From the NCBI RefSeq assembly GCF_964065165.1, contig NZ_OZ061549.1:372001-436000 (forward strand): DNA of 64,000 bases, in the 5' to 3' direction. The notes below the pieces were generated by a model that was given only the letters and a program-made list of their open reading frames with translations, did not search any database and had not been told where the DNA came from. Origin of the DNA: Levilactobacillus yonginensis. GTDB taxonomy: Bacteria > Bacillota > Bacilli > Lactobacillales > Lactobacillaceae. The position numbers and the translations under genes were made by a program. Shown piece by piece: positions 8,004 to 16,494 of the stretch. The stretch's first letter is position 1. Every line of letters starts with the position of its first letter.

Positions 8004-8342
8004 CTAATAGTTGTTTCCGAACAAGCTGGCCAAGACAGTCGCGAAGAAGATCCAGTAAAGGACGACACTGGCTACCGCCACGATGAAGTTGATCAACCCG
8101 GCGCGGTTCCAAGTTTTTTGAACAGCCTTGAAGGTTTCCACGTCTTGGTAGTCACCCTTTTGCCAAGCCCATTCGTTCCCCTTGAAGCCGACCACAAAGA
8201 TCCATACGATGTTGAAGATGGGAATGAGCATGAGGAGGGGGAGATAGGTCTTGTTACCAAGTCCCCAGAAAATGTTGTACATAAAGGCGCCCCAGTTCCA
8301 GCCTTTGACCTCTTGTGGGACAGTTTTACCGTTCTCTTGCAT
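8004..8342 (-). CDS. Small membrane protein, function unknown
   Basis: A 112-aa product with a hydrophilic N-terminus (QENGKTVPQEVKGWNWGAF), two hydrophobic segments near residues 33-54 and 83-105, and a conserved-looking GNEWAWQ motif between them. Similar proteins with KGWNWGAF and GNEWAW motifs are common in lactobacilli and are sometimes labelled ribonuclease G without support. I see no nuclease signature. The ATG has a GGAGG site 8 nt upstream. It is a single gene between the IS3 element and tnpB. Confidence 0.75.
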   Translation of the reverse strand: MQENGKTVPQEVKGWNWGAFMYNIFWGLGNKTYLPLLMLIPIFNIVWIFVVGFKGNEWAWQKGDYQDVETFKAVQKTWNRAGLINFIVAVASVVLYWIFFATVLASLFGNNY

Positions 8343-8610
8343 AAATGTTTTCCTCCCTGGAAAAAACAGCTTTTAGCGTCGGTCAGTTTTGGACGGTTAA
8401 GTTGCTGCGAAAAGCCCCGATAATAATTAACGAATAAATATTTAGTCAGTTGCGTCAACCACGCCCTTTTAAAAACGGACGCTTGTGAGAACCACACCCT
8501 TTGGCATGGTGACCACAATTTGCTTAGATACAGCGCTAGCCTACGAATAGGACTTATCCGCTAATTACCAAAGCCTTTTAGGTCCGCAGGTTGCCAGACG
8601 GACTCGTTTC

Positions 8611-9864
8611 CTACAAAGCAGCTAACCCCTTAGCTAGAATATTCTTAGCTGCATTATGATCACGCACATGAAACGTCCCACAACTAGGGCATGTCCACTC
8701 GCGGTCAGCCAACGTCAACTTATTCTTCCCGGTCATGAGGTGCCCACAATGGCTACAAGTTTGCGTTGTATTTTGGGGATTGACCGTCAAAAAATTCCGG
8801 CCATACAAATCAGCTTTGTAGGACAACATGTTCAATAGTGTTCGCCAGCCGACGTCCGAGATGCTCATTGCCAAGGCGTGATTCCGCAACATATTTTTAC
8901 TCCGCAGTTCTTCAGCTACGACTAAATCGTGGTTTTTGATCAAGGTCGTAGAGACGTGGTGCAAAAAGTTCTTACGTTGATTGGCAACTTTAAGTTGTAA
9001 TTTAGCCACTAATAACCGTTGTCTTTGATAATCCTTTGCTTCTGATAAACGTCGCTGACTCTTTTTAGCTCGTCTGGCCCGCCGCGACAGTTTTCGTTGG
9101 GCTTTAGCTAGTTTCCCTCTAATAGTTCGGTAGTAACGTGGATTATCAATCACCTGTCCATTGGAGTCCGTCAGAAAATTGTCGAGATTCAAATCAATGC
9201 CGACTTTAGATTCAATCGCGGGTTGTTTGGCAACGAAGGGTTGTTCTGACCCAATCTGTAGAGACACAAGGTAATGACCCGCAGTGTCCATTGAGACCGT
9301 TGTTGTTCCAATTCTAATGTCATTAGCTCGTTCTAAAATCTTTAGTGGAAGTCCCTTGAATCGGAGACGTCCCAGCTTGGGTAGTTGTAGGTGGCGGTTG
9401 TCAGTTAGTCTAACACTACCATTCTCCATGGTTGGGACCGTTACTTTAACACTGTAAAGACACGATGTTTGATAAGTCTGTGTGTAACCACGCTTGTGAA
9501 ACTTAGGGGTCCCCGCCCGATGAACCTGCCGGAATAGCTTCCAAGCAGTCCTATAATTCTTGATAGCGTTGGCTTTCATCAAGCTGTCAAAATCCGGGTG
9601 ATTTAACCATCCATGAATATTGGAAATGGCAGTTGATGGCTTCTTTAGACGTTCAGTCAGATCAGCGATTCGATCCAAGACAATTGTAATTGGAATCTTC
9701 ACTTGCTTTAACCAGAATAGATCATTATTCATCCCGTTCATCTGATTATAAATAAACCGACTAGCGTCACTGTTACGTTTGATCAGACGTTTCTGTTCGG
9801 TTGAAGGAAAGACTCTAACTTTAACCCCATAATGATAAGGTAATTGGGCCATCGTTTTCGCCAT
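8611..9864 (-). CDS. tnpB: TnpB, RNA-guided nuclease of IS200/IS605 type
   Basis: A 417-aa protein with an N-terminal helix-turn-helix-like segment and a RuvC-like nuclease. Catalytic Asp is in GIDLNLD, Glu in VVAEELRS and the last Asp in HVRDHNAAKNI. A zinc finger CSHC...CPSC sits between the last two. The family is the ancestor of Cas12 and uses an omega-RNA made from the 3' end of its own locus. The ATG at 9864 was chosen because GGGAGGTGG lies 8 nt upstream; a longer frame to 9927 has no such site. All catalytic residues and the zinc finger are intact, so it may be functional. Confidence 0.93.
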   Translation of the reverse strand: MAKTMAQLPYHYGVKVRVFPSTEQKRLIKRNSDASRFIYNQMNGMNNDLFWLKQVKIPITIVLDRIADLTERLKKPSTAISNIHGWLNHPDFDSLMKANAIKNYRTAWKLFRQVHRAGTPKFHKRGYTQTYQTSCLYSVKVTVPTMENGSVRLTDNRHLQLPKLGRLRFKGLPLKILERANDIRIGTTTVSMDTAGHYLVSLQIGSEQPFVAKQPAIESKVGIDLNLDNFLTDSNGQVIDNPRYYRTIRGKLAKAQRKLSRRARRAKKSQRRLSEAKDYQRQRLLVAKLQLKVANQRKNFLHHVSTTLIKNHDLVVAEELRSKNMLRNHALAMSISDVGWRTLLNMLSYKADLYGRNFLTVNPQNTTQTCSHCGHLMTGKNKLTLADREWTCPSCGTFHVRDHNAAKNILAKGLAAL

Positions 9865-9895
9865 AAACTGCCACCTCCCTTTGCTTGATAACCAG

Positions 9896-9970
9896 CGTAC
9901 CATATGAGCATACTGTATCCATAGCAAAGCGTCTTACAATAATATTTATGGAGGTACCATATGAGTATCG
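9896..9970. repeat. Short direct repeat upstream of tnpB
   Basis: The sequence GTACCATATGAG followed by an AT-rich triplet occurs at about 9896 and again at about 9954, roughly 58 bp apart. The second copy follows a GGAGG on the plus strand. Neither supports a credible gene. It may be regulatory or a trace of insertion. Confidence 0.4.
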
Positions 9971-10000
9971 CTGATCGACGAAAGGTATAGTGGCATTCAT

Positions 10001-10020
10001 CCCTTGCTTGAAAGCAAGGG
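10001..10020 (+). other. IS605-type subterminal hairpin
   Basis: The hairpin CCCTTGCT-TGAA-AGCAAGGG is preceded by GGCATTCAT and followed by AATTCTGCC. This arrangement resembles the subterminal hairpins that Y1 transposases recognise at IS200/IS605 ends. It lies 137 bp upstream of tnpB. The rest of the region to lepA (10021-10210) holds no gene that I can support. Confidence 0.5.
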
Positions 10021-10210
10021 AATTCTGCCTAATTTATATTAAAACAAACTATGTTTATTTTACTATAAATCAGCTTGGAAGTGGTGTGATAGTTTCATTT
10101 TTTTCGGTTGAGCTGAAAGCTTTCAGAAACCGAGTCCATAACAGTGATTGTGGCTGGTCTGCCAGATTGGGAAGAAAGCCTTGATTTTAGCGGATTTAAC
10201 TGCCTTAAAA

Positions 10211-10239
10211 TTAGGCAAATGCTGGGTCTATGGTATAAT
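10211..10239 (+). promoter_or_regulatory. lepA promoter
   Basis: TTAGGC (10211-10216) and TATAAT (10234-10239) have a 17-bp spacer, with a TG one base before the -10 box (extended -10). It lies 38 bp before the lepA start. Confidence 0.7.
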
Positions 10240-10276
10240 TGTTTAGACATGGCGTTTAAGAAAGTAGGAAATCAAC

Positions 10277-12109
10277 ATGGATCTTGAAAAATTAAAAGCA
10301 CATCAAAAATATATTCGCAATTTTTCCATTGTGGCCCATATTGACCACGGGAAATCTACGTTAGCGGACCGCATCTTGGAATTGACTGATACCATCTCCA
10401 AGCGCGATATGCAAGATCAGGTGTTGGATAACATGGACCTTGAACGTGAACGGGGAATTACCATCAAGTTGAACGCGGTGGAGCTGACCTATCACGCCAA
10501 GGACGGCCACGATTACGAATTTCATTTGATCGATACACCAGGACACGTCGACTTCTCCTATGAGGTCTCACGGAGTCTGGCAGCGTGTGAAGGGGCCGTA
10601 CTGGTCGTCGACGCTGCGCAGGGGGTCGAAGCTCAGACGTTAGCAAACGTCTATTTAGCTCTGGATGACAATCTGGAAATCGTGCCGGTCGTCAACAAGA
10701 TTGATTTACCAGCGGCTGATCCAGAGAAAGTCAAAAAAGAAATCGAAGATGTCATTGGGCTCGATGCTTCTGATGCCGTCTTGGCGAGTGCCAAGCAGGG
10801 TATCGGGATCGAAGAACTTCTCGAGCAAGTTGTGGCTAAGGTGCCGGCACCAGCTGGTGATTTAGACGCACCATTGAAGGCGTTGGTCTTTGACTCCGTC
10901 TACGATGACTATCGAGGCGTTGTGTTGAGCATTCGGGTCTTTGAAGGGACCGTTCAACCAGGCGATAAGATTCGTTTAATGAACAGTGGGAGTGAATATG
11001 AGGTTACTGAGGTGGGGGTTAACTCACCGAAGCCAATTTCACGGGACAACTTGATCGCCGGTGACGTGGGTTACATCACGGCCAGCATTAAGGACATCAC
11101 GGATACCCGAGTGGGTGATACAGTGACGAACGCTGCCATGCCTGCTGACAAGGCGTTGCCAGGTTACCGGGAAATGAGTCCCATGGTTTACGCCGGACTT
11201 TACCCAACGGACAACGCTAAGCTGAATGACTTACGGGAAGCTCTGGAAAAATTAAAGCTGAACGATGCTGCGTTGGAATTTGAACCAGAATCCTCCCAGG
11301 CGTTGGGCTTTGGGTTCCGGTGTGGGTTCTTGGGGATGCTGCACATGGATGTCATCCAGGAGCGACTGGAGCGTGAGTTTAACCTTGATTTGATCACCAC
11401 GGCACCATCCGTTACGTATCACGCATATCTGACGGATGGGACGATGAAGGAAGTCGAGAACCCAGCAGAAATGCCAGAAGCTTCTTCGATTAAGAGTGTC
11501 GAGGAACCTATTGTTAAGGCTACAATTATGGCACCTAATGATTATGTTGGGGCAGTCATGGAACTTTGCCAACACCGTCGCGGTCAGTTCCTGACGATGG
11601 AGTATTTGGATGATTACCGGGTCAACATTATCTACAACATGCCACTGTCCGAAATCATCTTTGATTTCTTTGATAAGTTGAAGTCCAGCACGCGGGGCTA
11701 TGCCTCATTGGACTACGAAATGAACGGCTATCAAGCTGCGGACTTGGTGAAGATCGATATTCTGTTGAACGGCGACAAGGTCGATGCGTTGAGTTTTATT
11801 GCGCATAGAACCTTCGCCCCACAACGGGGTCGGGAAATTGCGTCTCGCTTGAAGAAAATTATTCCACGACAAAACTTTGAAATTCCCGTGCAAGCGGCCA
11901 TTGGGGCAAAGATTATTGCCCGGACGACCATCAAGGCTTACCGGAAGGACGTTACTGCCAAACTGTACGGTGGTGACCGAACCCGGCGGATGAAGTTGTT
12001 GGAAAAGCAAAAGGTTGGTAAGAAGCGGATGAAGGCTGTGGGGAAAGTTGATATTCCTCAGGAAGCATTTATGGCTGTTCTGAAGACTGACGAGGATGAA
12101 AGCGACTAG
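10277..12109 (+). CDS. lepA: Elongation factor 4 (LepA), back-translocating ribosomal GTPase
   Basis: Ribosome-associated GTPase that can reverse translocation and helps under ionic or cold stress. The 610-aa product has the GTPase motifs AHIDHGKST (residues 20-28), DTPGHVDF near 90 and NKIDLP near 140. EF-G-like domains II, III and V follow, and the LepA-specific C-terminal domain ends in a basic region rich in Lys and Arg ([17 protein letters not shown]). Length is normal. It appears monocistronic, with its own promoter and downstream terminators. Confidence 0.98.
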   Translation: MDLEKLKAHQKYIRNFSIVAHIDHGKSTLADRILELTDTISKRDMQDQVLDNMDLERERGITIKLNAVELTYHAKDGHDYEFHLIDTPGHVDFSYEVSRSLAACEGAVLVVDAAQGVEAQTLANVYLALDDNLEIVPVVNKIDLPAADPEKVKKEIEDVIGLDASDAVLASAKQGIGIEELLEQVVAKVPAPAGDLDAPLKALVFDSVYDDYRGVVLSIRVFEGTVQPGDKIRLMNSGSEYEVTEVGVNSPKPISRDNLIAGDVGYITASIKDITDTRVGDTVTNAAMPADKALPGYREMSPMVYAGLYPTDNAKLNDLREALEKLKLNDAALEFEPESSQALGFGFRCGFLGMLHMDVIQERLEREFNLDLITTAPSVTYHAYLTDGTMKEVENPAEMPEASSIKSVEEPIVKATIMAPNDYVGAVMELCQHRRGQFLTMEYLDDYRVNIIYNMPLSEIIFDFFDKLKSSTRGYASLDYEMNGYQAADLVKIDILLNGDKVDALSFIAHRTFAPQRGREIASRLKKIIPRQNFEIPVQAAIGAKIIARTTIKAYRKDVTAKLYGGDRTRRMKLLEKQKVGKKRMKAVGKVDIPQEAFMAVLKTDEDESD

Positions 12110-12211
12110 AAATTTGTGCTAAAGTAAACGACTCTTCTAGTTGTCATCAGGTTCAGGTATGGTTATACGTTATAAGTATTTGTTTTGTAGTAAAATCCGA
12201 ATTTTATTTCC

Positions 12212-12253
12212 AAGGGGTTCATCGTCAGCTCTTACTGACGTTGGGCCTTTTCT
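12212..12253 (+). terminator. Probable lepA terminator
   Basis: The stem CGTCAG/CTGACG is extended by AAGG/CCTT and followed by TTTTCTT, about 100 bp after the lepA stop. It is the weaker of the two terminator-like hairpins here. Confidence 0.5.
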
Positions 12254-12265
12254 TGAACGGACAAT

Positions 12266-12302
12266 AAAAACTACCAGGGAATTTTTACCTTGGTAGTTTT
12301 TT
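12266..12302. terminator. Bidirectional terminator between lepA and the convergent gene
   Basis: AAAAACTACCA and TGGTAGTTTTTT pair, with an inner GG/CC and an AT-rich loop. T-runs flank both sides, so it can serve lepA on the plus strand and the secreted-protein genes on the minus strand. Confidence 0.8.
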
Positions 12303-12390
12303 GATGTTGGGAGATGTTTAACTCGTAACATTGACTCCCTAAAATTAATTATTTACCGCTGATCTTTGAAGCAATTAAGACTTCCTAAAG

Positions 12391-12891
12391 TCAAAAATTC
12401 TGATACGAGAATTTAGGAAAATGCTTTTGTCCCATTTTTTTAGCAACTTTTTTACTTCGGTAGTAATGGGCACTGACCCAGATACCCGCGCCCTCAGCAA
12501 TAGTTAGCACTTTATGCTTGCCAAACTTGTGTAAATTATAATACTCACCATCACCGGCAGACTGTTGCCAACCATATTCATGAATCCAGCGATAGCCGGC
12601 AAGTTTACTAGTTTGGGTGGCCGTCCAATACTTCACGGTTTTCATGGCTTTTTTGTTGTAGTAGACTTTGTGCTTTTTGTATTTACGCAGGTTTTTATTA
12701 CTCATATGTAGTTTATAGATTTTCTTTTTACCATAACCAAAGTTGGTATAGGTGTACCAGGTGCCACGCATCCCCTTGGGTAGCTTACTATATGAATAGC
12801 CCGCTTTATGGGCTGATGCGGTCGTGGTTAAAGCACCGACTGCAAAAAAACAAACGAGTACAATTAAAATTAATTTCAATATTTTTCTCAT
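12391..12891 (-). CDS. Secreted protein of unknown function
   Basis: A 166-aa product with a signal peptide (hydrophobic core IVLVCFFAVGALTTTA, likely cleavage after TASA near residue 27). The mature part is very basic and rich in Tyr, Lys and Trp, with the segment LPKGMRGTWYTY near residues 38-49. The neighbouring gene 12955-13389 has a related segment (TPKSLRGYYIG) at the same place, so the two are probably distant paralogs of a lactobacillar secreted family. The gap between them is 63 bp and they may be co-transcribed. No enzymatic motif is visible. Confidence 0.75.
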   Translation of the reverse strand: MRKILKLILIVLVCFFAVGALTTTASAHKAGYSYSKLPKGMRGTWYTYTNFGYGKKKIYKLHMSNKNLRKYKKHKVYYNKKAMKTVKYWTATQTSKLAGYRWIHEYGWQQSAGDGEYYNLHKFGKHKVLTIAEGAGIWVSAHYYRSKKVAKKMGQKHFPKFSYQNF

Positions 12892-12954
12892 GATAAAAAT
12901 CCCTTCGTAACTATTTAACCAATAAAGTGAAAGTAGGCATGTTTTCTCAGAATC

Positions 12955-13389
12955 TTACTTGACACCCTTAGGCAGGCCGTGAAAGGGGTTGCTCTGGTAG
13001 GCCCGGTAAGTATGGTGGCTAACCTTAGTGACGTTACTGCTAAACAGAAATACTTTCTTGTGACTGTAGAAGTGGAGGTGATGGTGCGACTGTTTTTGAA
13101 ATTTAATGGTAACGGCTTCCTTGTCCATCTCACTGATAGCATGAATCCGGTAAGTTTTGCCAGTACGGTGGATCCGCTTGATTTTCTGTGGGAGTAGTCC
13201 CGCTTGAGGCGCACCCAGAATAACTTGGTGGGCAGTGAACTGAACGAGGTCGCCCTTACCAATATAGTATCCTCGTAAGCTTTTCGGTGTTGTCTTGTAC
13301 GTCTTCGCACTGGCATTAACCGTTGGCAGGGTGGCCCCCAACGTTAAACTGGCTAATAGCGTAGCTGAGATTGTCATAACTTTGTTCAA
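12955..13389 (-). CDS. Secreted protein of unknown function, paralog of the next gene
   Basis: A 144-aa product with a signal peptide (LLASLTLGATLPTVNASA, cleavage near residue 28). The mature region is basic and His-rich and starts with TPKSLRGYYIG. The TTG start at 13389 is supported by AGGAG 8 nt upstream; an ATG four codons later has no better site. It lies upstream of, and in the same direction as, the 166-aa secreted protein. Function unknown. Confidence 0.72.
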   Translation of the reverse strand: MNKVMTISATLLASLTLGATLPTVNASAKTYKTTPKSLRGYYIGKGDLVQFTAHQVILGAPQAGLLPQKIKRIHRTGKTYRIHAISEMDKEAVTIKFQKQSHHHLHFYSHKKVFLFSSNVTKVSHHTYRAYQSNPFHGLPKGVK

Positions 13390-13684
13390 AGTGAACAGCT
13401 CCTATTCTAAAATAATGATCATCCTTAACCGGAGATGTCGTTCTCTATCTCACAGTCAGCGATTATGTATTCAGTTTACTATTCGAAAGTATGATAGTAA
13501 ATGCACCTTTTAACCAAACGGGTCTAATTGTTAGGTTATCGGATGCTTGTTGTTCATAACTACTTAGTTTATAAAACGTTTTTTCATACAGACTGTTCGT
13601 TTAAGGGTTTCACCCTTAAATGTGGTAGGCTACCAGTATTGAGCTGTGAAAAGATGCACAAATTTTCTTTCTGGGGGAATAATA

Positions 13685-13948
13685 ATGGCGGAGTTTATGT
13701 TTAAAGGTGGAGTTGAGGCTTTTGTTCGGCGATTGAATGAGGTGCTGGACTACCTAAAGCCCACCGAGGTGGCACTGGTAGAGAAGTTGCTCCGTGTGGC
13801 GGTGGAACCGGATCAACCAGTGACTATGGGGGAACTTCAGCAGCAGTTAGGCGTGACGCCAGCTGATTTAGCAATGAGCTTTCGTGAGCTGGTGGCCTGG
13901 GACTTGATTGCTTGGGTACCAACCAGTGCGGTCAAAGCTGCTGGTTAA
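13685..13948 (+). CDS. Hypothetical small winged-helix-like protein
   Basis: An 87-aa product. The second half (VTMGELQQQLGVTPADLAMSF, then RELVAWDLIAW) reads like a helix-turn-helix or winged-helix fold, suggesting a small DNA-binding protein, but this is inference. The ATG at 13685 was preferred over an upstream start at 13646 because CTGGGGGAA lies 7-8 nt before it. A strong terminator follows at 13989. The 295-bp region upstream (13390-13684) is AT-rich, with one short hairpin (TTTAAGGGT/ACCCTTAAA near 13600) and no gene. Confidence 0.65.
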   Translation: MAEFMFKGGVEAFVRRLNEVLDYLKPTEVALVEKLLRVAVEPDQPVTMGELQQQLGVTPADLAMSFRELVAWDLIAWVPTSAVKAAG

Positions 13949-13988
13949 GCTAGCACTCTCTTGTTGAACGTATACGTTCGGAGCGCAA

Positions 13989-14020
13989 AAAGGGTTTGAG
14001 ACTTTGGTCTCAAACCCTTT
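13989..14020. terminator. Bidirectional terminator
   Basis: A perfect 14-bp stem AAAGGGTTTGAGAC / GTCTCAAACCCTTT with a 4-nt loop lies between the convergent genes ending at 13948 and 14041. Confidence 0.85.
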
Positions 14021-14040
14021 CCTACGTTTAGTCATTAATT

Positions 14041-14220
14041 TTAACTGATACCCATAATGCCGACGCCACCGACGCCCATGCCAACAATGGCAAAGCAGAT
14101 ACCAATGATGATGACCCATTTGTGAGTCGTTTCGGTCTTGGCTTTATGTGCTTGGCTCATCAGAAAGATGCCAACGGCAAGTAGAAAAATACCATTAATA
14201 ATGTACTGATAGTAGCTCAT
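14041..14220 (-). CDS. Small two-helix membrane protein
   Basis: A 59-aa product with two transmembrane segments (about residues 5-21 and 34-57) joined by a charged loop (QAHKAKTETTHK). The C-terminal segment is Gly-rich (GMGVGGVGIMGIS). The ATG at 14220 has a perfect AGGAGG site upstream. It is followed by the bidirectional terminator, so it is a complete gene. No known family was recognised. Confidence 0.75.
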   Translation of the reverse strand: MSYYQYIINGIFLLAVGIFLMSQAHKAKTETTHKWVIIIGICFAIVGMGVGGVGIMGIS

Positions 14221-14291
14221 GACGAATTCCTCCTAAGTCGTTCGTTGTTGTGGTTAGTTGGATGCTCGCGAGGGTTAGGGTGATACCACGA

Positions 14292-14648
14292 TTATTCTCG
14301 CTCAGCGTCTTCGGCTAGTTCCAACCAAATGGTGAGCGGGGAGGGGATGTAGTCCGGCCAAGCCTCCATCTTTTTAGCACAACGAGAGAGCAACGTGCTC
14401 TGTCCATCAACGGCTAAGTCTTCAAAGACACTTAGCGCCTGCGCATTATCCTCAAGGTCGGCCATCAACGTGGGAACGTTGTGGCGCCATTCTTCGACCA
14501 GGTCTTGGTAGATGACGATACGCCGGGCTTGGTTAATCGTGTATTCGACGCCTTCATCGTGAAGGCGCTTAACAAACCGATCGTACTCATTGAAGACGGC
14601 CAGTTGTGCCCGTCGCCAATCTGTTTTTTCAAATTCCTTTTCTTTCAT
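14292..14648 (-). CDS. Hypothetical cytosolic protein
   Basis: A 118-aa acidic, mostly helical product without membrane segments or signal peptide, rich in Glu, Asp, Arg and Trp. An AGAGG site precedes the ATG at 14648. It lies upstream of the small membrane protein gene on the same strand, 71 bp away. No family was recognised. Confidence 0.65.
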   Translation of the reverse strand: MKEKEFEKTDWRRAQLAVFNEYDRFVKRLHDEGVEYTINQARRIVIYQDLVEEWRHNVPTLMADLEDNAQALSVFEDLAVDGQSTLLSRCAKKMEAWPDYIPSPLTIWLELAEDAERE

Positions 14649-14804
14649 CTTCGTCGACCTCTTTGTTTCGTTAGAATAACATCTTAAAGCTTGGCTAAAT
14701 CTTGAACGTTATCGATTAAGAAATCGTATCAATTATCAGTATATCATTTTCGGCGCTAATAGTAAGCGGATTCTTTACGGAAAAGTGGGTGGCCCAGGAA
14801 CTGT

Positions 14805-14852
14805 AACTTTAAAACGAGGTTAGGAATTTTCTCCTAACCTCGTTTTAAAGTT
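14805..14852 (-). terminator. Terminator of the small secreted protein gene
   Basis: A perfect 21-bp stem (14805-14825 with 14832-14852) with a 6-nt loop lies 7 bp after the stop of the minus-strand gene at 14860. Confidence 0.88.
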
Positions 14853-14859
14853 CATGGCA

Positions 14860-15111
14860 TTATTTTTCCCAGCCACACAGTTTGTAATGATGGTGCTTAG
14901 CCCACTTAAGGGACACACGTTTTAATTTTTTCGCGTGATTCAGTCCCCGACAATGCTTGTCGTAGTGGTACTTCTTTCCATGATTCGGGGCAATCCAGAT
15001 CTTCTGTGTTTTGGCTTCTGCGGTGGTGATTGGTGCGGCCAACGGTTGCACGGCACCACCTAGCGTAAAGGTAATGGCCAGTAGCATGGCAGCTTTGCGT
15101 AGTGTTTTCAT
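14860..15111 (-). CDS. Small secreted protein with a Cys/His-rich motif
   Basis: An 83-aa product with a signal peptide (hydrophobic LLAITFTLGGAVQPLA, cleavage near 32). The mature part of about 50 aa is basic and contains KYHYDKHCRGLNHAKKLKR and, later, HHHYKLCGW. The pattern of H, C and a spaced second C resembles the small Ada-type metal-binding-like motif that occurs near secreted nucleases. It lies next to the disrupted nuclease gene. Function is not known. Confidence 0.7.
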   Translation of the reverse strand: MKTLRKAAMLLAITFTLGGAVQPLAAPITTAEAKTQKIWIAPNHGKKYHYDKHCRGLNHAKKLKRVSLKWAKHHHYKLCGWEK

Positions 15112-15453
15112 GAGTCTCCTCCTAGGAATAAATCAGCTTTTTATGTCATCAGAACTTGGACGAATCAGTTAGCTAGCCTGACTATAACCAGTGCTGTAAT
15201 CAATCTTATAGCCAGATTCAACGTTAAAAATGTAGACGTTGAAATGGATGGCATTGGAGCCAACAGACTGGGCCCGCATCTGAACGCCTCGGGCGACTAG
15301 TTCTTGCCCCTTGAAAATGGGAGTCACGGCATAACGGACGTAATTGTGACGACTCTGCTTGAGGTAGGTGGCAACGTCCATTTCATTGTGCAACATGGCG
15401 GGATTGTTGAGCGACCGGGTCCCAGTCATTAGGTTCTTCAAATTATTATTTTG

Positions 15454-15457
15454 ACCC
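15454..15457. repeat. 4-bp target duplication of the IS30 element, left copy
   Basis: ACCC at 15454-15457 is repeated at 16491-16494, directly outside the two inverted repeats. Confidence 0.85.
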
Positions 15458-16490
15458 GGCAAATTACAAGTTTAATCCGAACAAGCCCGGAATCTTTCAA
15501 TGGCAGTCTGTTGATGATGTATTTTTAATGGTCGTTGATTAATTAGTTCAAGTGCTGCTAGGATCTCATCAGTCGTTACTTGGCTAAAATTGGTCTTTTT
15601 CGGGAAGAACCAGCGTAACCGTCTATTAAAATATTCATTGGAACCTCGCTCCCATGGTGAATATGGATGGCAAAAATAAACTTTGATCTGATAATCCTGT
15701 TCTAAGGCCTGATAATTGGCAAACTCTTTACCATGATCAACAGTAATGGATTTTACTTGGGGACCGAAGGCCCCCATAAACTTGCCAAAGGCGGTGTTTA
15801 GAGCCTTAGCCGTTCTATTAGGGGCTTTGATGGCCCATAGAAGTCGGGTCTTACGTTCTACGAATGTAACCAGACATGATCGTGGCTCACTTCGACTAGA
15901 AAGCACCGTATCTACTTCCCAATGACCAAAAGCTAACCGTTGATTAACAGTTGTTGGCCGTTGTTCGATGGAAGTCCCACTTGTAAATTTCCCACGATTT
16001 TCGCTCACTCGGTGCTGGCGGACATTCCGATTGGGTAGATCAGTCAATTTGAAGGGGAGCCAGCCACGATTAAGCCAATTATAAATTGACGCAGTGCTCA
16101 AGTTATAAGCGGCCGCAATGGTTTCTGGTGACCAGGTTAATCGTAAGTGATTGGTAATTAAAGTCGCTAATGCTGCCGTCAGCATCGAACGACGGCCGCA
16201 ATTCCGCCTTTTGCGATCTGCATCTTGCTGAGCTAATTCTGGATCATAAGGTTTAACCCGGTCCAACTCATAGCTAATCGTAGCTTTGGCGACGCCTAAG
16301 GCGTCAGCCATTACTTGGTAAGATTTATTCCCCTCATTGACCAGTTGTGCTAGTGCGCCACGTTGAAAACGTGATAAAGTAGATGTACCCAAAGTAATCA
16401 CTCCCTATATTGGTTGGAATTAGCTACTACCATTGTAAGTGATTGCTTTGGGCTTTTTAATTTCTGTTCGGATTAATTATAGAATTTGCC
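15458..16490 (-). mobile_element. IS30-family insertion sequence, 1033 bp
   Basis: The ends are imperfect 26-bp inverted repeats (15458-15483 and 16465-16490) reading GGCAAATT, six variable bases, TTAATCCGAACA. They are flanked by the 4-bp direct repeat ACCC. Size, repeat length and the single transposase gene fit the IS30 family. The transposase is intact. The insertion splits a nuclease gene in the same orientation. Confidence 0.94.
15472..16392 (-). CDS. IS30-family transposase
   Basis: A 306-aa DDE transposase. The N-terminal helix-turn-helix region (RFQRGALAQLVNEGNKS onwards) is followed by a second HTH (WSPETIAAAY). The catalytic core has Asp in HWEVDTV, Asp in TVDHGKEF and Glu in PWERGSNE, with the family ending RPLKIHHQQTAIERF. 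I chose the TTG at 16392 because AGGGAG lies 8 nt upstream; a GTG at 16401 has the site too close. The frame is complete. Confidence 0.93.
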   Translation of the reverse strand: MGTSTLSRFQRGALAQLVNEGNKSYQVMADALGVAKATISYELDRVKPYDPELAQQDADRKRRNCGRRSMLTAALATLITNHLRLTWSPETIAAAYNLSTASIYNWLNRGWLPFKLTDLPNRNVRQHRVSENRGKFTSGTSIEQRPTTVNQRLAFGHWEVDTVLSSRSEPRSCLVTFVERKTRLLWAIKAPNRTAKALNTAFGKFMGAFGPQVKSITVDHGKEFANYQALEQDYQIKVYFCHPYSPWERGSNEYFNRRLRWFFPKKTNFSQVTTDEILAALELINQRPLKIHHQQTAIERFRACSD

Positions 16491-16494
16491 ACCC
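16491..16494. repeat. 4-bp target duplication of the IS30 element, right copy
   Basis: ACCC directly follows the right inverted repeat. On the minus strand it is GGGT, part of the codons for Thr-Gly in the nuclease motif YQFTG. Confidence 0.85.

Larger units (their letters stand above)
8462..10021 (-). mobile_element. tnpB-only IS200/IS605-type element, ends approximate
   Basis: The core is tnpB (8611-9864). Beyond its stop (8430-8610) is a non-coding stretch with several short hairpins, including CGTCC/GGGCG around TTTTTAAAA at about 8464-8484. This is where an IS605 right end and the overlapping omega-RNA would lie. Beyond its 5' side is a hairpin at 10001-10020. No tnpA is present, so mobility would depend on a Y1 transposase elsewhere. 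The exact ends cannot be set from this sequence. Confidence 0.5.

Noticed and set aside
7968..8423. A 151-aa plus-strand reading frame
   Set aside because: It is the shadow of the minus-strand membrane protein 8004-8342, has no ribosome site and an odd composition.
9990..10184. A 64-aa plus-strand frame after the tnpB hairpin
   Set aside because: It begins inside an IS605-type hairpin region, lacks a ribosome site and has no protein-like pattern.
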